From NCBI RefSeq assembly GCF_000208745.1, contig NC_030856.1, positions 5,045,376 to 5,109,375 of the forward strand: a stretch of 64,000 bases of DNA. The letters run 5' to 3'. How positions within the stretch are numbered: position 1 is the stretch's first letter; each line of letters opens with the position of its first letter. Shown here piece by piece: positions 33,540-45,539 of this stretch. Source of the stretch: Theobroma cacao. Lineage: Eukaryota; Streptophyta; Magnoliopsida; Malvales; Malvaceae. The translations under genes and the position numbers were made by a program. The notes beneath the pieces were generated by a model that saw only the letters and a list, made by a program, of their open reading frames with translations, was not told the origin of the DNA and made no database searches.

Positions 33540-34646
33540 TCAAGCTATTAATCATTCATCCAAAGAGAATGTGAAAGAAAATTGTTACAGGGTAATTGGC
33601 TTTCTAGAAAATTTTACTAGAGAACGTGAAAGAAAATTGTTATAGGCTAATTGGCTTTCTTGAAAATTGGGTATGGTAGTCACTACTCATGCAAAGAGAA
33701 TGTGAAAGAAAATTATTACTATTATAACTAGTTCTTCAGCTAGTGGTTCATTATTTTATGATCATGAAGAAGAGGGATTTGGAGCTGGTCCTATGTCCCA
33801 GATGTTACTCATAAAGCAATAAATTCAAAAGCTAATGACATTCTTTGATGAGAATGCATTAAGTAGTGATGGTGATAAGGTCATTCCTTGAAATATTCTA
33901 CAGGCAAACAAGCCTTCTCTTGCCGAGCTTAGTAACGCAAGCTCATAACCTGAGTAGGGGCATTATGGTGATGGAACACAGGTTTGATTCAGTGATTCAG
34001 ATCCAATGTGGTCTAATTCGAGCTTGCCCATTCCAAGTCAAAAGTTGGTCCATGGGAATTAAGTGAAGACTCAAGTCTCATGGTTCCTAAAATGGTGGGT
34101 ACTATGTGAGGTTGGTTTCATAAAGCAGTGAAGACCACCTGCTCTTGGTAGTGGAAGGATAACAAGCCTGCGCGCCTTGGATCCAACACAGCTCATTGGG
34201 TTGACCTAGACCGTCATCTTTTTTTTTAAAAAAAAAGAAGACTTTCTTTTGTTAATTCAAACTTGGTAGTTATAATTTCTGAACATACTTGTTTCAATAC
34301 CACTCATAATGTTCTAGTTAAAGTTAAACATGCACATAGCATCATGATAAAACAACATTCTTGGATCATAGACACTGGTGCAATAAATCATATAACTTGT
34401 TCTCTAGAATTTTTTAGTCATGCCAAACTAGGTCACAATTTTTTGATAGAATTACCAAATAATGCTAACGCTATTGTGTCACATATAGGGACTGTGAAGT
34501 TCACTTCTTCTTTAGCTCTCCAAAATGTTCTTTGTGTACCTACTTTTAAATTCAATTTAATGTCAGTTAGTAAACTTACTAGCTCAAAGAAAAACTTTCT
34601 TCTCTTTATTGATTCTTGCTGTGTTATTCAAGACCTTATCTCATGA
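33540..34646 (+). mobile_element. Ty1/copia gag-protease remnant
   Basis: At 33,560-33,700 are copies of a zinc-knuckle-like phrase (GAATGTGAAAGAAAATTGTT, ERKLL / ENCYRVIGF in different frames), duplicated. At 34,263-34,646 a frame encodes the copia aspartic protease: HSWIIDTGAINHITCS with the active-site DTGA, then LPNNANAIVSHIGTVKFT and LCVPTFKFNLMSVSKLT. Integrase and reverse transcriptase are missing. Stops and a SINE-like insertion interrupt gag and protease. Confidence 0.85.
33872..34242 (+). mobile_element. Probable tRNA-derived SINE within the copia remnant
   Basis: It separates copia gag from protease. It contains a tRNA-like head (CTTAGTAACGCAAGCTCATA, GGTTTGATTC as B box), a body, and the end CCTAGACCGTCATC followed by a T/A run. 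I could not fix a TSD. Confidence 0.45.
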
Positions 34647-34699
34647 ACAATGACTAGGGTTACTAGGGTCTTTGTAAGCTTATATTTCAGGCAAGAGAA

Positions 34700-37600
34700 T
34701 CAAGATGAATAATATCTTTCTTAATTCAACTTTGACAATCTTGTTAAACATTTTTTTGGTGCTCCTTACCATGAACAGCTATCTCAGCCACCAGTTCCAC
34801 CCTCTGGCCCCGTCAAACCATTTACTAGCCTCACCTCCCAACTGGCCACATAACGGAGGCGTTACCCAAATTTTCCAATACCCACCAATCCAGTAAGCCC
34901 CACTACACATCCCCCAACCATGAATCTCTACAACCACCCAAAAGCCATTCCAAAGAGACCTCGGCAACAATTGGCGCTCGTCCCTTCACTCCATTTTTGT
35001 TGTGAATCTCAGTAAAAGAGTGACTAGACAAGGACTAAAAGACTTCTTTGATGTCTATGGGAAAGTGCGTGATGTCTTCATCTCTCTTAAACAAAATCCC
35101 AACAAAACCACCACATTTGCCTTTGTCCGCTACAAAAAGACATGGGAAATGGAAAGAGCCATCTTGCAAAGCAACGATAGAAAGTTGGATGGATACTATT
35201 TAATGGTCAAGAAAGCTGACTTTAGTTGGGATCAAAGAAGGAAAACCCACTCCAACAGGCACCCATCTATTCAAAGAAAACCAAACACACCAAGAAATCA
35301 AACTAATCAAAACCTTTTACCCCAACTCTTTCGTCCTAACTCTCCAAGGGATTGGATAACCTACCTTCAAGCCTTGCAAAACAAAAGCCCCACGTGACCT
35401 CCAACACATACCAGCTTCACCATTGATATCGACCAGGAAGAGTTTGAATGGCTAAATCAAAGTGTAGTCGGGACCCTCTCAAGCTATGTTCACCACGAAA
35501 TCCTTCAAGACATTTTTACAGAGGAAGGATACTAGTGCATTGTTAATCCAATGGGTGGCAAGAATGTTCTCCTTACTTTTTGTATGATGGAAGATCTGAA
35601 AGCCTGCACCTCAAAGAACAGGCCATGGTTAAATCTCTGGTTTGAAAGTATTGTTCCATGGAAGGAAGCTCAACCAACCTTAGACAAGATGATTTGGCTA
35701 AGGATTAAAGGAATTCCCATCAACCTATGGACGGAATGCCTGTTCAGAAAAATAAGTGAGCAATAAGGATTGTATGTCTCCACTGATAAGGACACGGCTC
35801 ATAGAAGAAGATATGATGCTGCTCGCATTCTGATCATTACCAAAAAAGACACTGTCATCCCCCACTCAATCGCATTCAAAGCTAATGGTGATTTACATAC
35901 CCTCTCCATAAAAAAGGAAGGTGTAAAGGAATTTCCTAAACCTCACCCCATTGTCGATTCGTCGACAACTTTTCCCAGACAAGAGCACTCGTAACTCAGC
36001 GGGAACAGTGATTCAAATTCAAATGGGAGGGACATGATAGCATATCAAAACTTAGGCAGAGAGCCTTGTAAAGTTCAGAATGGTCACAGCACTCTACTGA
36101 ATAGTAGCAGAAGACTAGCCTTTCTTACTCTAATTTGGGACCAAATTGACAACCCTCACAGCAGCTCAAGATCACCCACAGCCTCGCCTTAACCATTAGG
36201 CCGTATGCATCTCAACCTAACAATAAGTCAAACCCAAACCATGAACCAACATAAACCTACAAATACAACCCCATAACACCCTAAGTCGGACTTAGCCACA
36301 AAAAAACTATGACAAGTGGACCCTTCAAACAAAAAGATCAAGGAAGCCCAGGAGAAAACCCATACAAACAAAAACAATTTACCAACCCTTAACCCAAAAG
36401 GCAAGGACAAAGAGGAAGCCACACCCACCAGGAAATCAGACCGTACAGCTGCCAAAAACAAAAAACACTCCTTAATTCTAGTCAACCTTCCTCTAATGAA
36501 ATGGAAGCCCTCTCTTCTGACAATGATTTCACCCTTCTTGCCCAACTTAAAGCCAAAATCAAAGCCAGGAAATCAAAAGAGGAAAAGGCCATTATTTAGT
36601 CAAAAATATCCAAGAAGCTTAAGAAGGTGACCAATGTTGACAAAAAATAGAACAGAAAAAGAAGTTTGAAAAGAAAGAGCCTAAAGATAAGGAAACACCC
36701 CGAAAAGAGTAAGGTCATGATTCAAGTTGATTAGACCCCCCCTCTGATAACCTATCAAGCTCAAATGAATCAACCAAGAAAAGGAATTCTCTTACTCTCA
36801 AGGAAGCTGGAACCACGATGGAGATTAGTTCTATTTTGGAGCTTTTTTTTTTTTTTTGAGGATGACCAAGACATTGTCCTCAACCATTTATCGAGTTCTT
36901 TGGTCGCAACTGAAAAAGGGAAATTTTAAATCCAGGTCTCTCTTTTGGCTTCTCTGATTATTAATGATTAACATCATTTCTTGGAATGTCAGAGGCCTTG
37001 GGTTCAGAATCAAAAGACAGGCTGTCAAAAGACTTGTCTCTTCTAAAAATCTCGAGATGTTGTTCATTCAAGAAACAAAAAAGAAAAAAATTTAGGTCAA
37101 CCTTCCAAGATTCATATGGAAGGACAATAACTTTTCCTTCAAATTTTCAAAAGCTATAGGCACAGCTGGGGGTCTACTTTCTATTTGGTCTAACTGTTTC
37201 TTCGACCTCACTTCCTTTCTCACTAGTCAAAGGTCTATTCTTATCTCTATAACTATCAAGCCCATCAATTTCCATTGCACCTTTTTGAACATATATGCTC
37301 CTAACTACCCTATGGAACGCTCCGATCTTTGGATGGAAATCTTATCTCTTAAAAACTCTTATGAGGGCCCTTGGTGTATATGTGGAGACTTCAACATCAT
37401 TAAATCAGCTGAAGAGAAAATTGGGGACAATCTTGACTACTCAGGTATGGCTCTATTTATTGATTTTATTAATTCAATAGAACTAGTTGATCTCCCTCTC
37501 TCGGGGGGACTTTTTACTTGGTTTGACAACAGGGAATTTCCCACCATGTGCCACTTGGATTGTTTCCTTGTAACTGGTTATATCATGTTAAAATTTCCAA

Positions 37601-40036
37601 TAGTTGTACAAAGAGTTCTTCCACGGTCCACTTTTGATCACAATCCCATTTCCTTATCTGTGAATCAATCTGATTAGGGGCCAAAACCTTTTAAACTATT
37701 TTTTCACTAGATAGAAAACCAAAAGTTCATTAGCCACCTTTAAGAGTCTTGGAAACAGATTCAGGATTCTGCCTCACCAAACACTGGTCTCTTTGACAAA
37801 ATCAAAATGCTCAAACACTCAATCAAGGCTTGGCAACAGCAACATCATGAGGAAGACTCTAAAAGAATCCTTCAACTTGAAAGCAACATTGACTAGATGG
37901 AGAAGGTGGCGGAACAAAGGCAACTTAACCAATCTGAGAAAGCAAATTATTCTGCTCTCAAATCTGAGTTATGGAAACTTCACCTTCGTGAAAAGCAATC
38001 ATGGCTTCAAAAGTCTCGTCTCAAGTAGACTCAACTTGGGGACCACAACACCAAATATTTCCATCTAACAGCCTCAAACCGAAGAAGAGTCAATTGCATC
38101 TAGCATCTCTAATGCAATGGCTTCACTACTTATGATCTAAATATTATCAAAAAAGAGGTGGTTTCTCATTTCTTAAACTTCTTTAAGAAGCAGGACACCT
38201 TAAAACTTAAACAATTCAACTATCCCCTCAACTTAATCAACCCAGAACAGAAGCTTCAACTTGAAGCCCCTTTCACTAAGGATAAAATCTAGAATGCTGT
38301 CCAGTAGTGTGATGGGAACAAAGCTCCCGGGTCAGATGGCTTCAACATGGACATATTTAAGAAACAATGGTCGATTTTCAAACCTGATATCATCTCATTC
38401 ATGGCTGATTTTTTCATAAAAAGGAAGCTCAACACAAAATTTAATGCCTCATTCATCACCTTAGTTCCTAAAGTCAGTAGTCGTTCTTCTCTTGCTTAAT
38501 ATCGTCCCATTAGTCTTGTAGGGAGTGCCTACAAAATTCTTGCAAAAGTTCTTGCAATAAGACTCAAATCATTGATCAACTCTATGATGGGAAATAACCA
38601 ATTTGCATTCGTAAAGGGACGTCAAATTCTCGACTATTTTTTGATAGCTAATGAATTGGTCGACTCCATCAATAAAAGCAATAAGGCTGGCTTTCTCTTC
38701 AAAGCTGACTTTGAGAAAGCGTTCAATAGTGTTGACTAGAACTATTTGGATTTTATTATGAAAATCATGGGGTTTAGTGTTAAATGGAGAAAATGGATTC
38801 ACCAATGTATCTGTACTGCTTCCATCTTTGCCTTGCTTAATGGCTTCCCTTCTCATTAGTTCAAAACTCATCGAGGCCTAAGGCAAGGATGCCCTCTCTC
38901 TCCATTCTTATTCAATATCATGGTGGAATCACTCGGCTCTCTTTTTCATCAAGCTGTAACAAAAGGGTTATTTGAGGGAATTAAAATTGAAAACACGCAG
39001 ACCACCATCTCTCACCTTCAGTTCGCTAACGACACACTTTTATTCTGTGGCCCCCAACCTGACCAGCTTCAAAACATTGCTAGGATCCTTAGAATTTTTC
39101 AAGCTATATCCAACCTTAAAATTAATTTTACAAAAGTAGAGTCTTGGGAATTAGAGTTAACATTGATTTTCTTCAATCATGCGCAAATCTAATAAGCTGC
39201 AAGGTGGATAAGCTTCCCTCCAACTACCTTGGACTCCCTCTCGGAGCTAACCCACGGTCGATGAGCACTTGGCAGCCCATTGTTGATAAATTCAATGCTA
39301 AGCTTATTGCTTGGAAAAGTCAGTACCTCTTAATGGCTGGCAGGCTCACCCTTATTAATTCTATCCTCTCTAGTCTGCCTCTTTACTATCTCTCAATCCT
39401 CCAGCTTCCTTTAGCAAAAAAGAAACTAGAGAGCATCCAACGTAACTTTCTCTGAGCTGTAAATGGTGAGAAGAAAAAATTCACTTTGTTAACTGGATTA
39501 CTATCTGTAAACCCAAATCTTAAGGAGGACTTGGCATATCGGACCTTGAATTGAAAAATTGAGCCCTCTTGAATAAGTGGCTATGGTGATGTGCTAATGA
39601 ACCTGATAGCTTATGGCGCATAGTGGTGGCTGCCATAAATAAATTGAACCCGAGCTTCATGATCCCATCAAGAAAGGTCTCCAATCTATCTATTTTCTGG
39701 AAACAGATTTCAAGGCCTCTTCTTCCTGGGAACAATTATCATAATTTTGTTACCTCTAGGTTTGGGCATTCCCTTGGCAATGGTGCTACTATTTCTTTTT
39801 GGAATGATGTCTGGCTTGAAAACTCCACCCTGGCAGTTATTTTCCCTAGAATTCATGCTCTTGCAGTTGATAAGAAAGCCACCATTGCAAGCTTAGGGAC
39901 AGTAGATAAATGATAAATGGTGTTGGGACATTAAGTTGCATAGGCAGCCTTTAAGTTGGGAAAAAAATCAGTGGACCAACTTTAGTGGTTTTATTGAAGA
40001 CATTCAACCTCATCGCACTGCGATTGTGGAAAGTAT
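34700..40036 (+). mobile_element. L1-type LINE, nearly full length, inactivated
   Basis: ORF1 (about 34,771-35,994) has an RRM (VNLSKRVTRQGLKDFFDVYG, then FAFVRY) and a DUF4283-like part (IKGIPINLWTE). ORF2 starts at about 36,970 with an endonuclease (IISWNVRGLG, IQETKK, NIYAPNYP, GDFNII, DHNPI), then reverse transcriptase (NKAPGSDGFN, YRPISLVGSAYKILAKVLA, FKADFEKAFNSVD, RGLRQGCPLSPFLFN) and a zinc-finger RVT region (SFWNDVWLEN). The catalytic FADD box is FAND. Many frames are closed by TAG at conserved Trp positions. The 3' end lacks a UTR and poly(A), so it is truncated near 40,036. Confidence 0.93.
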
Positions 40037-40509
40037 AATAAAAATTGTTTTAAGAAATATTCAAATTAGTATCAAAAGGACATGGTGTTTCGTTTTCTTA
40101 ATAGACTTAGTGATTCATTATTTGCATGGCTATTAATTATTGCCCTCGTGCCTGTAACCTTGGGAGGGATAGATATTTTTCCTCTCGTCAATTTTAATTA
40201 TATAATAAAACTTCTAAATTCGATTAAAAGTACCATTTTTGATAACTTATTTGTAAAAAGTTAATTTTTTTAAGTGTATTGATTCGACTCTTATAAATAA
40301 TTATGAATCATTTTTTTTTTGTCAATCAAGGAGATTATATTCAGTATCGAAAAAGGACACATAAGTGATGGCATCAAAAGAAACAAATACATAAGTGGTG
40401 CCCTGTCTAATAATTATTTTCTATACCTATATATAAAAGGAAGTTGTCAGAGGACTCCAATATTGCACCACATGGTAAGCTGTGTTGAGCACCAAGTGAG
40501 CTTCTAATT
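40037..40509. other. Spacer after the LINE
   Basis: AT-rich; nothing recognised. The region from 40,510 on belongs to the duplicated module. Confidence 0.5.
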
Positions 40510-41190
40510 TGAGAGGTCTGGGGATGGGAAAGGAAGCCCCGAGAGGGCTCCACGTTAGTCTGGAATTTGTTGGTATTGATTCAAGTTTCTTCTTTGCAGA
40601 AGTTTATTTTAAGATTTTCAAAAATTAACATGGCATTTACATCTTTCCTCATATTGTGAAGCAATAAACTGATTCTAATTTTTCAAATGACAAAAATAAT
40701 AATTAAAATTGCCTTCCGAAGAAACTGGCCAAGTTTCCACCCTTCCTCCAAAGTGCAGTTCACAACAGGTGAATCCAACAAGTATATCCTAAAACTTTTC
40801 AAGGCATCCAACACTGATGCTATTGACATTGTACTGTTGTTTTAAATTAGTTTTTCAATGCAAAAAAGTAGAGGAAATGGAATTATTTATATGAATGTAT
40901 AAATCCCACATTTAATAAGTAATTATTTACTTACAAGTTTATAAAAGTTTACAGTACAAAGCTTCATTGCCCTCCAAGTCGAGAAGCATTGCTTGTGTCG
41001 AAGTGGGGCATGAATGGCTTAAACACATTGGATTATGTGACCCTTGACCCCAGCATGTTGCTTGGCCTTGGCGCAGAAGGGCACTTCCATCCTCCACGGA
41101 TGGGTAGCCAAATAAAATTTGTTGATTTCAAACAAGCTCGGGTGGGTCTACCCTATCCTCCATGGTTAGGTAGCTATTTTTTCCCCTAGA
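40510..41190. repeat. Segment X, copy 1 (paralogue of 55,455-56,125)
   Basis: Landmarks shared in order with copy 2 are GGGAAAGGAAGCCCCGA, CAAGTTTCTTCTTTGCA, ATTGCCTTCCGAAGAA, GGCCAAGTTTCCACCCTT, CATTGCCCTCCAA, GGGGCATGAATGGCTTAA and CATGGTTAGGTAGC. It contains no recognisable gene. In copy 2 it lies directly beside the 3' flank of a DUF2921 pseudogene; here it lies 5' of 41,191-41,960, next to the BAHD gene. Confidence 0.85.
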
Positions 41191-41960
41191 TATGTTAATC
41201 AATTACCACTAGATTAAGTTCTTTATAATTTATTTGTACCCAATTGAACTATATTTTCTTTATTTTACCCAAATGAGTGTATACGTGAAATCTACAATTG
41301 AACCATATTTCTTTTATTTTGTCCAATTGAGTGTATATGTGAAATCAAACATGGTGTGTTAACTAGATACAATAAGGACTAATGAAGTGGAATTTCTTAT
41401 GATGTAAATTGTTGCTCAAACCACAATGAGAGCTGATGTGGTGTGCCACATCAGTAATAGTTGTTGTATTTGGCCAGCATGTCATATTAGATTTCACTTA
41501 TACAAAAAGTGACAGTTGTCATTTAAAATACATTCGTTATATTTCGATTATGAATTTAATTGTGTGCAAATAAAAAAAATTTTAATTAAGTAATGATAAA
41601 AATATAAGGACTCAATGCAAAAATGCATACAATTGAAGAGTCTTTTTCATTGTTAAAGTTTTGTGCTGCCTGCTTTTAAAGAAAAAAAAAGGAGATGAAG
41701 TTGAATAAGCTAAGTGTAGATATTAAAATATCATTAACGTAAATACAAACCAGTCTAGGATTGCTATCCAGGGAGTCAAGCTTGACCCTCTTATCTTCCT
41801 CGTAGGCAACTTATTGGGGATGAACCAAATGTCTAGGACCCTGGAGTTTTACTAAGGGTCTTATAGTCTAATCAATTTTAGAGAACAAGTAATTCATAGT
41901 AAGTTTTAGTGGATCTTCCTCTTGATGGCAATTAATACACCTACTAACATGGATTTTGGA
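41191..41960. other. 3' flank of the BAHD gene
   Basis: No gene. It holds a short direct repeat (CAATTGAACYATATTTYYTTTATTTT at 41,242 and 41,299) and a small palindrome GATGTGGTGTGCCACATC. Confidence 0.55.
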
Positions 41961-43289
41961 TTAAGATTGCGTTGCGACTGAATTCATGAACTCTTTGCAA
42001 TTTGCCAAGGCCTGCAATGTTTCCGGTATAAAGCAAGCTTCAATGTCCATACTCCCTTCTTCAAGTCCACCATACACTGTTATCTTCCCGTCATGCTTGT
42101 TCCCAACCCCGCTTCGAATTGCAATTGGCCTTCCCCATCCAAAATCAACACTATAATAATCAAACCTAGGTGAGCCACCTAAGACCAGAAGATTGCTGAC
42201 AGTACTTGCTAGGCCTGCTGTCAATAGAAGAGGGCTTTCCTTCCATGATTCCAGGAAAGTCGTCATCTTTTCTTCCGACTGTGACGCAATAGACTTGTTT
42301 ATTTCCCATGCTGCGTTTCCGAGCCCTTTTTCTAGTAGGTCCTTTACTTTCATTGTTATAACTTTACCTTGCATCGCATTTCCAATATATTGTTGAGACA
42401 GCTGATACAATCTTGATTTTGCACTAACTGGTAAGAAGAAATTGGTCTCTTCCACCGGATCAAGATTTTTGCAGCGGATAACGGTTCGCCAAATATGAGA
42501 TAAGAGTGCTTGGAGAGAGGAGATTTTGTCTGTGCCAACTTCAGCATTAGCTTTTGCCTTGAGATTTGCAATGCTTGCCTTTGTGAAATGAAAAAACCTT
42601 ACTTGTAAACATGGAGGAATGAAGTCATGGCCATATGTGAGATAAGAGTTCGGAATACCAACCGGACCCTCAATACCATTTGGAAACCAACGTTGAAGAG
42701 CTGGGGGCTTGGCTAATTCAATAGAACCTCGAGAGATTTCTGCCCAACAATTAAAAAAATGCACAAACGATGTGCCATCAACCACAACATGATTGTAAGT
42801 GCAGCTAATGAAGATGCCATCTGCAAGCTCAGTGACTTGTATTGCAAGTAATGGCTGGGAAGTACTCTCATAATTTTTAACTTCATTTAATTGAAATAAT
42901 GTGCGAACAAAGGATGGAACAGCACTTGGCCCAATGATATCAGAAATAGTTATCCCATTAGCTGCAGCATGAACAAACAGGACACCAGCATTATTGCAGT
43001 CAATGAAAAATGAAGAGGTGTTATCCTCAAGTTCAATGGTTGCAAGGCGGCCTGCAAGGGGAGAAAAGTAATCTAGCGTTTGTGAAAGGGAGGTTTTCAA
43101 TTGGTGGACTATGGTCTCTCCTAACTCTCCCTCTTTTTTGAGTTTCAGCTTGTAATAGAGAAGTCCCTTTGGCGCATAGTCCATAGCAAGGAACATGAGA
43201 TCCCAGGGAGCTAACTCGATCCTTTGAACTTCCTTCTTGGGGTTGGCAGCTCGAACAATGCTATTAGATATGAATTGAATATATCCCAT
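41961..43289 (-). CDS. BAHD (HXXXD) acyltransferase, At3g50280/EPS1-like
   Basis: The intact, single-exon, 442-residue protein has the length of the family. The catalytic HXXXD motif is His167-Val-Val-Val-Asp171 (YNHVVVDGTSF) and the structural DFGWG motif is at 382-386. The N-terminal stretch LAPWDLMFLAMDYAPKGLLY and the region SRLYQLSQQYIGNA point to the group of uncharacterised acetyltransferases around At3g50280 and EPS1, not to hydroxycinnamoyl-shikimate transferases. It is cytosolic and transfers an acyl group from a CoA thioester to an alcohol or amine; the substrates cannot be predicted. A TATA box lies 55 bp upstream. Fragments of at least three paralogues lie at 47.6-48.5, 57.9-58.3 and 58.4-58.5 kb, making this the only intact member. 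Confidence 0.95.
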   Translation of the reverse strand: MGYIQFISNSIVRAANPKKEVQRIELAPWDLMFLAMDYAPKGLLYYKLKLKKEGELGETIVHQLKTSLSQTLDYFSPLAGRLATIELEDNTSSFFIDCNNAGVLFVHAAANGITISDIIGPSAVPSFVRTLFQLNEVKNYESTSQPLLAIQVTELADGIFISCTYNHVVVDGTSFVHFFNCWAEISRGSIELAKPPALQRWFPNGIEGPVGIPNSYLTYGHDFIPPCLQVRFFHFTKASIANLKAKANAEVGTDKISSLQALLSHIWRTVIRCKNLDPVEETNFFLPVSAKSRLYQLSQQYIGNAMQGKVITMKVKDLLEKGLGNAAWEINKSIASQSEEKMTTFLESWKESPLLLTAGLASTVSNLLVLGGSPRFDYYSVDFGWGRPIAIRSGVGNKHDGKITVYGGLEEGSMDIEACFIPETLQALANCKEFMNSVATQS

Positions 43290-43343
43290 GTCTCTATATC
43301 TTGTTAAGTGTTTGCATAATGCTTAGAAATTGAAACATATCTT

Positions 43344-43351
43344 ATTTATAA
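43344..43351 (-). promoter_or_regulatory. TATA box of the BAHD gene
   Basis: On the minus strand GGTTATAAATAAG lies about 55-62 bp upstream of the ATG. The pseudogene copies keep variants at the same place (48,375-48,390; 58,150-58,160). Confidence 0.7.
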
Positions 43352-43429
43352 CCTAACTCTACCATAAAAATAATAATGTATGCATTTAATTGATGATAAG
43401 TTCTATGCAAGAACCGTTAATGACCTTAT

Positions 43430-44086
43430 TGTCACAGTTCACACCAACTCTTATGAGATATTATCCGTTTTGACCCTCTAACTTCATGGTTTTGTGGCAT
43501 AAAAGGCACCTCACAGGTTGAAGGTGGTGTGAACCTTTATATGTTTAGTATCACTCAAGTACATTGCCGATGTAAGATTCATGGCTCCTCTTTCTAAGAC
43601 CATGACATCTCCTTACTTTCTGTTGAGAGTTTCTCTTCGATGTGAAACTTTGTGGCTTTACTCACTGGGAGCATTATCGCAATAATGTGGGATTCACATC
43701 CAGGTGAGGACCATAACATCCTCCCCACTTCAACAAGAGTCCATTATCCTCAATAGCACATCACTAGTACTCAGAGTCTATTATAATACCAACTATCATG
43801 ATCCATATACTAACTCTTGTGAGGTATTGTTCACTTTAGCCCGTTAGTCTCATGGTTTTGTCTCACGAAAGGCACCTCATAGTTTGAAAGTGATGTGAAC
43901 TTTTACATGCTCAATATCACTTTAGTACATAGCTAAGGTAAGATTCATGGTTCTCTTTTCTAGGACCATGACATTTTCTCTTAATTCCAGCTAGGAGTCT
44001 CTCTTCGATGTAAGACTTTGTAGCTCTACCCGCAGAAAGCATTATCTCAATGATGTGATATTCACATCCACGTGAGGATCGTGACA
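43430..44086 (-). mobile_element. Complete TRIM retrotransposon, 657 bp, TSD CTTAT
   Basis: In inverse orientation the element runs from TGTCACAGTTC to GATCGTGACA and has exactly the length of the copy at 31,135. CTTAT flanks it on both sides (43,425-43,429 and 44,087-44,091). Two paralogous stretches in the window, near 48,465 (GGCCTTATCCTAGAGCAG) and 58,235 (GGCCATATCCTTGAGCAG), lack it and show the pre-insertion sequence. The polypurine tract (TCCTCCCCACTTCAA, inverse) is intact; the primer site is degraded (TATTATAATACCA). Confidence 0.95.
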
Positions 44087-44091
44087 CTTAT

Positions 44092-45539
44092 CGTAGGGCA
44101 AACAATCTCTCCACTCAAGGGCGGTCCAAAAAATTTTTTGAGTGCTGTCATAACTAAAATAATAAATAATAATAAAAAAATTCCTTAATTCATAATCTGT
44201 CGAAAGAGTACTTAGATCAAATTCGACACAATTTTACTTAGAAGATTGTTGAATACCATCATTAGTAGAATTATGTTATTGTTGGCCAAGACTTAAGTTT
44301 AGTGAGACAATTTCTTGTATTTTAAAATATCTTTTGAAGAAAAATTTATCCAAAAACTTATTAAAAATCATTTCTCATTAGTATAAACTAAATTATTACA
44401 TTTCAATAAAATATAATTTTACATAGCAAATTATTAGGTTCAACAACTAACAATTAAACAAATTTCTACTCATTGATAAAAACAAAGTATAAGCATCCAC
44501 AAACCACATAAAGTTAAACACAAAAATAAATAATCAAACAATATATCTACATAATAATTATGTTAAGGCCTTCAATTTAATCCTATAATAATTATGTTAG
44601 GCAAATGCCAAGGAGTACATTCGTTGTACACTAATTAATAAGCAAATTTAATTATGTTAGGCAAATCTCACAGGTTCAAATAAGAAAATTTAATTATGTT
44701 AGGTGTTAGTTAGATTCTACCTACGTAAGTATGTATCGAATAGATAGTATATAGATAAGTAGAGCATCGATTACACAAATAATTGATTTAAAAATTATTA
44801 AGTACTAAAATAAAAACAATTTAATTTTATTCAAACAATCAAAATTTTTAATAACTAATTAACTAAAAACTAATCAACTACAGTTAAAACTATTTATCAC
44901 TTAAAAAACAAAAGCAAAAAGATATTTTACTAAAAATTCAATTTAGGGAAGCTTAGGATTATAGTATCCCTCACACTTCATTTAATCTATCTCTTAACTT
45001 AATCTAATGGGTTGAATTGCTAACCTAGAGTCTTCAATTATTTACAATGCTCTCCCAAGTTCCTTATAAAAATATTTACTTTAACCAAAACATTATATTC
45101 CTATGCAAATTGAAATTAAAATAGACTCATTAAGTTTAGTCTCTAATTTGGTTACACATGACATATAGGTATATTCCTATCCTATACACAAATCAATTTA
45201 ATATGATCATATGCTATTCTAGTTTTAGTCTACAATAAACTCCCTTTCCTAAGTTTGTTTAGGTTCCTAAATCAATTTAATTGGTGGCCAATTAATTAAA
45301 AAGCATTAAAAGCAAATTGGAATAAACAATTCAAATCCCATTGAAAATAAGCTAGAAAGAGATTTAAGACTTAAACTACATGTGAGTTCAATTGCAATTA
45401 TGGAAAAAAGAAATTTAGCTAGACATAACGAAGATAAAAACCAAAATTATATAAAGTTTAGCCATTAAGAGTAATAAAAAAACAATAAAAGCTAAGAAAG
45501 AAGAGAATAAACTAATTTTTTGCTACCTTGTGTGGTCAA
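44092..45539. other. BAHD upstream flank and insertions
   Basis: No gene. 44,570-44,710 (ATTATGTTAGGCAAATGCC, GTACATTCGTTGTACACTAA) recurs at 48,761-48,890. The material between 44,125 and 44,570 is absent from the paralogous flank and is therefore an insertion of unknown type, beginning GGGCGGTCCAAAAAATTTTT. Confidence 0.55.

Noticed and set aside
36228..36630. Two opposed open frames of about 105 codons inside the LINE
   Set aside because: They lie between LINE ORF1 and ORF2, and the plus-strand one is the Lys-rich linker of the LINE's first protein; neither is a separate gene.
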